Shown here: positions 58,604 through 64,000 of the stretch, one piece after another
Position numbering within the stretch: the first letter of the stretch is position 1
How the letters are laid out: each line of letters opens with the position of its first letter
Source: Diospyros lotus
Taxonomy: Eukaryota; Streptophyta; Magnoliopsida; Ericales; Ebenaceae
Reading direction: 5' to 3'
NCBI RefSeq assembly: GCF_014633365.1
Contig: NC_068352.1
Coordinates: 16,339,310-16,403,309 of the forward strand
Length of the DNA stretch: 64,000 nucleotides
Translations under genes and position numbers: made by a program
The notes under the pieces: generated by a model
Databases searched by the model: none
Seen by the model: only the letters and a program-made list of their open reading frames with translations
What the model was told of the DNA's origin: nothing

Positions 58604-59078
58604 AAGATCAAGTCATTCTAAGAAATTATAAGTTCTGATAGGATTACTTGTCCAAAAAGATGGGGAGAGTCTTGAGGATGTTTCTCATAGAATTAAGGGA
58701 CAATAGTTAAAATCGAGAAGTGCATTCAATGTTTTACGTGAAAGTAAACTTCATTATGGCTAAAAAGAAGATTTTATTGGACGATTTTAAGACTAGCCTT
58801 GTTATATGGTATGGAATGTTGAGTAATAAAGCACCTACATATACAAGATATAAGTGTAACAGAGATGAGGATGCTGTAGTGGATGTGCGGCTATAAGATA
58901 AAATTAAAATGAGGCTACATGTTATTATGTTGTAAGGTTGGAGTGGCTTTTACTGAAGATAAAATACATGCGACACAATTAAGATGGTTTGATTGGTTAT
59001 GTGAGAAATGCTGTTAGATGTTCTTTTGAAGAGAGTGGATGGAAAGAAGATTTTTAGCAGAAGAGATATATGAAGAGC
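58604..59078 (+). pseudogene. LINE remnant, C-terminal part
   Basis: Continues the LINE after the MITE: LLVQKDGESLEDVSHRIKG (58645-58700) matches the conserved QKDGE-EDVSHRI block of plant LINE proteins, followed by decayed SRSAFNVL, LYGMECW-like and LRWFGHV-like stretches (AAGATGGTTTGATTGG at ~58981). Many stops. Confidence 0.75.
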
Positions 59079-59079
59079 A

Positions 59080-59212
59080 TAGTTGTTAGGTACCCCTACA
59101 CCTGAGGTGCATTGAGGTGCAACTCTGTGGATGTCTTAAGCATTGAGGCAAGGCGCCATCTAGAGGCGCTAGCCTAGGTGCATCAAGGCATGCCTCATAT
59201 CATAACTATTGT
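59080..59212. repeat. Short GGCGC-rich repeat, possible MITE
   Basis: ATAGTTGTTAGG on the left and the approximate inverse CATAACTATTG on the right enclose GAGGCAAGGCGCC, TAGAGGCGCTAGCCTAGG. The GCGCC composition resembles the inner blocks of the 58090 element. No TSD established. Confidence 0.35.
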
Positions 59213-60590
59213 TGGGTTGTTCTTCTTCGACTGTTCTTTTCTTTCCCCCTTTCTTTCTTCTAATCTCTTGTTCTATTTTTCTATTTTTCAATCAAGTTTA
59301 TTTTTTTGGTTCTCCTAGTCTCTGTTTTTGTAACTCCTGTTTTTGGTTATTGTTTCCTTCTTTCTTTCTTTTTGTTATGCCAAGCTGTTGTTCTTTCAAG
59401 TCCAACTTTGTGAAACTTATTTTTATGCTATTATGAAACCAATTGTTTATTTATCTTTTTTACAACATTTAGGTTTAAACATGACGAGCATATATGTGTG
59501 ATTTTTAACATATGAATTGAGAAGATAGACTATGATTTAAAAATTATTTTTGATTTGTTATGTTTACAAACTGTATTTCATTTTACTTGTTCATTTTATG
59601 AATTTGTCTACTTATGTCGAAATTTGAGAAAATGCTTGTCATTTATGTTCTAGACTTCTAGTACTTTATTAAAATAAAATTAGTTGTTATTAGAATGTTG
59701 GTTGTTAAGCGTGGTTTTATGAATTTGCATTTACCTCTTTATAATTATATGTTGAAAATTATGGTCTTTAAGTTAAATTCTTGAATGAGTTTTGAGCATT
59801 CTCTCTTTCCCCCCCTTCTTCTTCCTCTCTTCCCAGCGTCTTTCTTTATTTGCTGGATTCCCCTTCTTTCCATTCTTCTTTCTTCTTTCGTCAAGCTTAG
59901 ATTTAACTTGCATTTTTCATGTCAACCATTTCCATGCTCCCATCAAGTTGCTCTTTTGGCAGTGTCCTATTCAGTTTACAATGTTTTATTTACCTAGCTA
60001 CAAATGTGAATTTTAAGGAAATTTTGTCTCACACAAAAGCATATTTTGTCCACTTCAACAGTGCACAAATTCTAGTTGCATGGATCTGCCTCTCCATACA
60101 AGTATATGTTAGGGCCCCTAATGGCTCAATTTGCTTTAGATGTGTAGATAAAAGGTTACTGAACTACTGGTCCAAAATGTGGAAGGTCACATGTTGCTGA
60201 GATATATGCTGTAAGGTTTATATGCTACTATCTCCTTACATTAGATAAATCAGTGAATGCCATCAAATAGAAAAAAAAAAGATTTGCTGAAAGTGGATAT
60301 AATTTTCAGTTGAAGCTGTAATGTCTATCTGAAACAAACTACTTATTAGTTTTAAAGGAATGGCATTGTTGATGTGAGACCAATAACCTTTATACGAGGG
60401 ACAAAGATGACCCAGAGAGTGAATTATGCCTTGAATTGCATTTGCTTCAGAAATAGAATTCTGAGTATAAGACAATCATTATAGATATACATGGTTGATT
60501 TGATTTATTTTAAGAACTTTAGAATTTTCATTACTGAATGCACAAGCTGTCTTCAACATCCTTGAAAACTGCCTAATCCATATTTGATTT
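59213..60590. other. T-rich intron-like sequence, no gene recognised
   Basis: Pyrimidine-rich runs at 59225-59290, 59340-59380 and 59795-59900, otherwise AT-rich. Hydrophobic ORFs (59209-59436, 59785-60016) come from the T/C runs. The composition suits a long plant intron. Confidence 0.4.
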
Positions 60591-60593
60591 CAG

Positions 60594-60659
60594 TTGCTCT
60601 CTTGAAGATATGCAATCTCTCAAAGGCGTTCAACCACATACTTTACCTGCTGAGGGCAA
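60594..60659 (+). CDS. Possible second exon of the candidate host gene
   Basis: Bounded by GATTTCAG| and |GTAAATT, both good splice signals. The 66-nt segment is open in the phase set by the exon at 56923-56992 (phase 1), giving ALLKICNLSKAF then NHILYLLRA. It is also open in another phase, CSLEDMQSLKGVQPHTLPAEG, which looks more protein-like. I cannot decide the phase or the product. A transcript alignment would settle it. Confidence 0.25.
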
Positions 60660-60660
60660 G

Positions 60661-60745
60661 TAAATTAAAGCATTGGAATTTTCAATCCCCAGGTATTGAT
60701 AAATTAGAGTATTGGAATTTTTAATCTCCAGGTGTTGATAAATAT
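60661..60745. repeat. Local tandem duplication, about 40 bp x 2
   Basis: TAAATTAAAGCATTGGAATT...CAGGTATTGA is followed by AAATTAGAGTATTGGAATT...CAGGTGTTGA. Small diverged duplication directly after the possible exon. Confidence 0.75.
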
Positions 60746-61755
60746 GAGTTGACCTTATGTTAGGTGTTGGATATACTTATTCTTTAGTTATCATCCATTA
60801 GACTAGATATGTTAATGTAGTCTTTTGCTAAAAACTGGTTGACCTTTGATAAATGGAGCAAATGCAAAACACTCTTCCAGAATCCACATGGATGAAAGCT
60901 GCTGTGAACAGGCATGTTGTGTCAAATATAATGTAGTGTCGTCTTAAGGGTTTTTGAAGTTGCGTTGACTCATGTTTCTAAATTATAAATGATAATTAAC
61001 TGTGCCATTCTTTTTGTATTTCATGCATCTTCAGAAGCTTCATTTCATTGTGGAACTTTACCGTATGATCTACTTTAAGTATAGAAGTTTAGACCACTAA
61101 ACCTATGCTGTATTTAAATATTGCATCTCCAAGATCTACACGCATTTCATTAAAATTTTATGCTACTGATATATCTTGATTTATGGCCTATGCTAAATCA
61201 GAGAAAGGGGATTTATTTTTCTTCTCAGCTTATAGAATTGATAATGTTACTTCCGGACCCAATAGGAGCAGTTATTTGTTAACTGATTTTTTTTTTATAT
61301 TTATTCATTTCAAGAAACCCTTCCTTAAATTAATCACTTATAACCCACCAAGAGTTTGTTCTTAATTTAACCAGGATCAACCTGAAACCACTATTTAGTT
61401 AATTATATTTTTGGTTTATGTGTATTTTCTATACCGTACAAGTTCTTCAACTCAACTCACATTTGGTGTGTTAGAGGGCCCAAACTCAACTTCAAGTTTT
61501 TGGTGGGTTAGGGAAGTTCAAGTGTTCTACTAAACAATTATAACTGAAACTCAACTCAACTTGACCAATTTAGCAAAAACTTTTATGTAATCAAACCCAC
61601 CTCACCTCACGCTAGCCCACTCACCTCACTTCAATCCCAAATGGGCCTATGTGTGCTATGTGTGTGGGAAGGCACTAGACGGTATGTTAATTATCTATAC
61701 TGCTTTGGTCATGTGTATCAAAGCAAAAGGTGTTCAATGTCTGTTTATTTTCAAA
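60746..61755. other. No gene recognised
   Basis: AT-rich, with stop codons in all frames at short intervals. ATGGAGCAAATGCAAAACAC at 60855 opens a short frame without support. CTCAACTCAAC-type strings recur around 61450-61560. Confidence 0.4.
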
Positions 61756-61865
61756 TCCAGAGCTGCTACTTATCACATTTGGCACCAAGATACTGGTGTT
61801 ACAAATCACTTGACATCTGATTTGTTTGACCTTAATTGGTTAAGGAGTATTGGCATCCTGATCAG
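61756..61865 (+). pseudogene. Trace of a copia protease region
   Basis: The frame at 61651-61869 contains YHIWHQDTGVTNHLTSDLF, resembling the W-x-x-D-[ST]-G-[AV]-[ST]-x-H-[LM]-T start of copia aspartic protease, preceded by a YVCGK fragment that could be a damaged zinc knuckle. No further copia domains follow. Weak, short match. Confidence 0.4.
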
Positions 61866-62019
61866 ATAAGGATTGAGTGTAAAAGAATGGGGTTGAATGG
61901 TCCACAACTTATTTGTTTTTAGCTCACCAAGTATGTTTCCGTCAAAACATTTATAATCATCACTTTCAAATTGATTCTGAGATTTTGAGATAGTAATATC
62001 CACTCTCCTTCTAGATTAC

Positions 62020-62370
62020 TTTTAAGCTGCAGTAGGATTGCTTTATATCCATTTTGTCAATAATTGCCCCAAGAGGAGTTGGCATGGAATCTATGCATCT
62101 AGATGTGAAATTCTGGGACTTCTTCATTTACGTACTTGCAAGCTAATCTGCACATAACCAAAGGTCATCCTCTCTCATTGATAAACCCCCTCAACAAGGT
62201 TGTTCCACTCCCTTTCAAATTGCCTAAAGCTGTGGTAGGATTGCTTTATGTGCATGTCGTCATGAAATGTATAAATCTAAATGTGAAATTTTGTGGAGGA
62301 CTTGATTTTATGTAATGCAAGCAAATCTGCACAGACCACAGGTCATCCTCTCTCATTGTTAAACCCTGTA
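62020..62370. repeat. Diverged ~180-200-bp tandem duplication
   Basis: GTAGGATTGCTTTAT occurs at 62032 and 62235, ATGTGAAATT at about 62103 and 62281, and AGGTCATCCTCTCTCATTG at 62162 and 62339. Order is preserved. Both copies are non-coding. Confidence 0.7.
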
Positions 62371-62520
62371 GCCAACTGTTGTTCTATTTTGTTTGGAGAT
62401 CTATGCCATCCTGAAAGTTGAGAGAGGCAGGTGTTGAGGCCTGCTTCACGATTTATGAACATTGGTGAAAACTAGGTCTATTGGTTGCTTTATATGCATG
62501 ATTCTGTCTTTGGCTGTAGA

Positions 62521-63921
62521 GTTGTCAATGGGTAGGATCAGATCCAACACATAAATTTGGTCCATCAGCAGATCCTATCTAGTTTGTCGGATCTGACCCA
62601 TAGAATTTTGTCCGTTCACATACAGATCTGATCCAAATCCAATAAGGACTAGATCTTATAGATCCATTTATAATTTGGTTGGATTTGGATCAAGCCAATC
62701 TATCTTGTATTAAACCAAGTCCATTATATATTCTCTACTACAAAGACATTTTCCTGCCAGTAGCTGTTTGCAAAAAATCAGAATAGATTTTCATAATTTA
62801 AAATTTTAATATTTAATTCAACATATTTCATATTATAGTATTGTTGAATTGTTAACCACCATTCCATTTAAAAGCTTCAGTTGGTGGATAGAAAGTTAAC
62901 TTATATTTTTTATATTATAATTTTTACTCTCAACATGCCCCCTAATGTGTGGCCAGGCTTCATTGTATAACTAGTCCAAGCATGTGCAACTAATGAAATA
63001 TTGGGTTAATGGTAAGGTTTGAACTCATGGCCTTTGCTTGCTTTAATACTAAGTTAAATTGTTAACCACCATTCCATCTAAAAGCTTAAACTAATAGATA
63101 GATGGTTAACTCATGGCCTTTGCTTGCTTTTATATTATGTTGAATTATTAATCATCATTCCATCTAAAAAAGCTTAAGTTGGTAGATAGAGGGTTAACTT
63201 TTTTTTCCATATTATAATTTTCACTCTCAACAAGTATAGATTTTTTTTTGTATTATTATTTACAAAACTGTTTATGCTTAAAAAATGTTACATAAAAAGT
63301 TATTTTATGTAAAAAACTATTTTTATGTTAAAAATCAAACATTATAAAAATTGAGAATGTTTTATATGCATAAGTGTTTGCTTGGAGGAGAGAGAGTAAT
63401 GGAATGGAATAGAAATGAGTGGAATGAAATGTAAAATGTTTTCTGCTTGTTTGAGAGAGGAGGGGATCTAAAGTACTTTCTCCTTATTTGGGGGAGGTAT
63501 GGGAGAGCCATGAAAAGCTTCATTTATATTCTTATTTTTCCACCAATAAAATATTTTACCAAAATGTATTTTATGTTAAGATAAATAGTTTTTATTTTAA
63601 TGAGTTTTTCATATTGAATATATCATTTTATATGAAGCTTTTATACCCAAATTCTGTCTTTATAGTATTGTTATTATTATTTTTCTCATCTCATTTTTTT
63701 CCTTAAATCTTTAATTTTTCAACCTATAGTCATTGATGGTTTAAAGGATATGTGATTATATAAAAAAAAAATCTGAGTCAAGTATGTGTTATTTATAGCA
63801 TGGATCTGATCCAGATACATAAGATCCAGATCTGTGAGATTCAGTCCAAATACAAATGGATCTAGATTGTATCATTTCCTTGCCAGATCTGGGCTGGACC
63901 AGATCTATACATTGATAGGCC
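62521..63921. mobile_element. Element with GGATC-rich inverted termini, about 1.4 kb
   Basis: Left end GTTGTCAATGGGTAGGATC followed by clustered GATCTGATCC-type strings to 62700. Right end has CAGATCTGGG, CCAGATCTATACATTGATAG in inverse order from 63795 on. The inverse of CATTGATAGGCC resembles the left TGTCAATG. Similar ...TCAATGGG.GGATC... termini are seen in plant MITEs. Target duplication not identified. The interior holds three copies of a separate repeat. Confidence 0.45.
62841..63235. repeat. Three copies of a TTAACCACCATTCCATCTAA repeat
   Basis: Copies start at about 62847, 63057 and 63147. Each is followed by AAAGCTT, a GGTAGATAG-like block, GGTTAAC and, in two copies, TATTATAATTTTYACTCTCAACA. 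Direct orientation, irregular spacing. Resembles dispersed sequence near many plant retroelement tails, but I cannot name it. Confidence 0.6.
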
Positions 63922-64000
63922 TATTTGACGGCAAGGAAACTGAACCTTCAATGTTTCTAGCACATTCCAGTATCTAGAAAGCTAGTTTTGCCTTGACTTT

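Noticed and set aside
59209..60016. Hydrophobic ORFs resembling signal or membrane segments
   Set aside because: Encoded by T/C-rich tracts typical of introns; phenylalanine/leucine/serine runs only.
60855..60935. Short frame starting ATGGAGCAAATG as a coding exon
   Set aside because: No splice signals on both sides, stop after about 27 codons and no motif.

Overview
The window is plant nuclear DNA, most likely from a large, repeat-rich flowering-plant genome. It is AT-rich and dominated by Ty1/copia and Ty3/gypsy retrotransposons that have inserted into one another. I recognise no bacterial or organellar gene and cannot name the species. Nearly all coding sequence seen is decayed retrotransposon polyprotein. 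I solved the nesting by finding TG...CA ends flanked by 5-bp target-site duplications (TSDs).

Layout. (1) 1-3023: 3' part of a SIRE/Maximus-like copia element (A1). Its pol is open except for one internal stop, and its 3' LTR breaks off after 44 bp against the last ~293 bp of a family-B LTR (to 3313). (2) ~3314-13685: decayed chromovirus-type gypsy element E (gag, protease, RT, RNase H, integrase, chromodomain-like tail, PPT, 3' LTR). Its gag is split by gypsy solo LTR F (4247-7433, TSD TTTGT), which is split in turn by copia-type solo LTR D1 (5552-6929, TSD ATCCA). (3) 13686-42811: an old LTR-like host L, rich in TATCCGAATA motifs. It carries a reverse-strand solo LTR of the A family (13854-16034, TSD TAAAT) and copia element B-outer (16487-42457, TSD AACCC). 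The 5' LTR of B-outer is split by reverse-strand element C (16683-33960, TSD ATAAA). C contains solo LTR K (18210-19716) and a second B element, B2 (20969-31944). B2 contains solo LTR D2 (23066-24494, TSD CAAAA). The nesting is five deep: L, B-outer, C, B2, D2.

(4) 43053-51214: gypsy-type LTR I, holding solo LTR H (43612-45992, TSD GCCTC), two adjacent tandem arrays (85-bp and 45-bp units), LTR-like segment J, and forward solo LTR A2 (49033-51126, TSD ACTTC). (5) 51215-53564: AT-rich DNA with a reverse-strand Helitron-type remnant (DUF223/RPA-like ORF and a stop-riddled Pif1-like helicase tail). (6) 53565-55740: gypsy solo LTR G (TSD AGGAG), then a GC-rich foldback at about 56 kb. (7) 56.4-64 kb: the least repetitive part, possibly a host gene. 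A GA-rich leader precedes an ATG at 56923 with a donor-like site, and a possible second exon lies near 60.6 kb. A decayed LINE, a 505-bp Mutator-like MITE with a 9-bp TSD and other small repeats would then be intronic.

Nothing here looks like a functional new gene system. The most informative content is the insertion chronology, the rearrangement scars, and a ~240-bp module shared by two LTR families with different ends. All alignments were made by eye; exact identities and ages were not computed.
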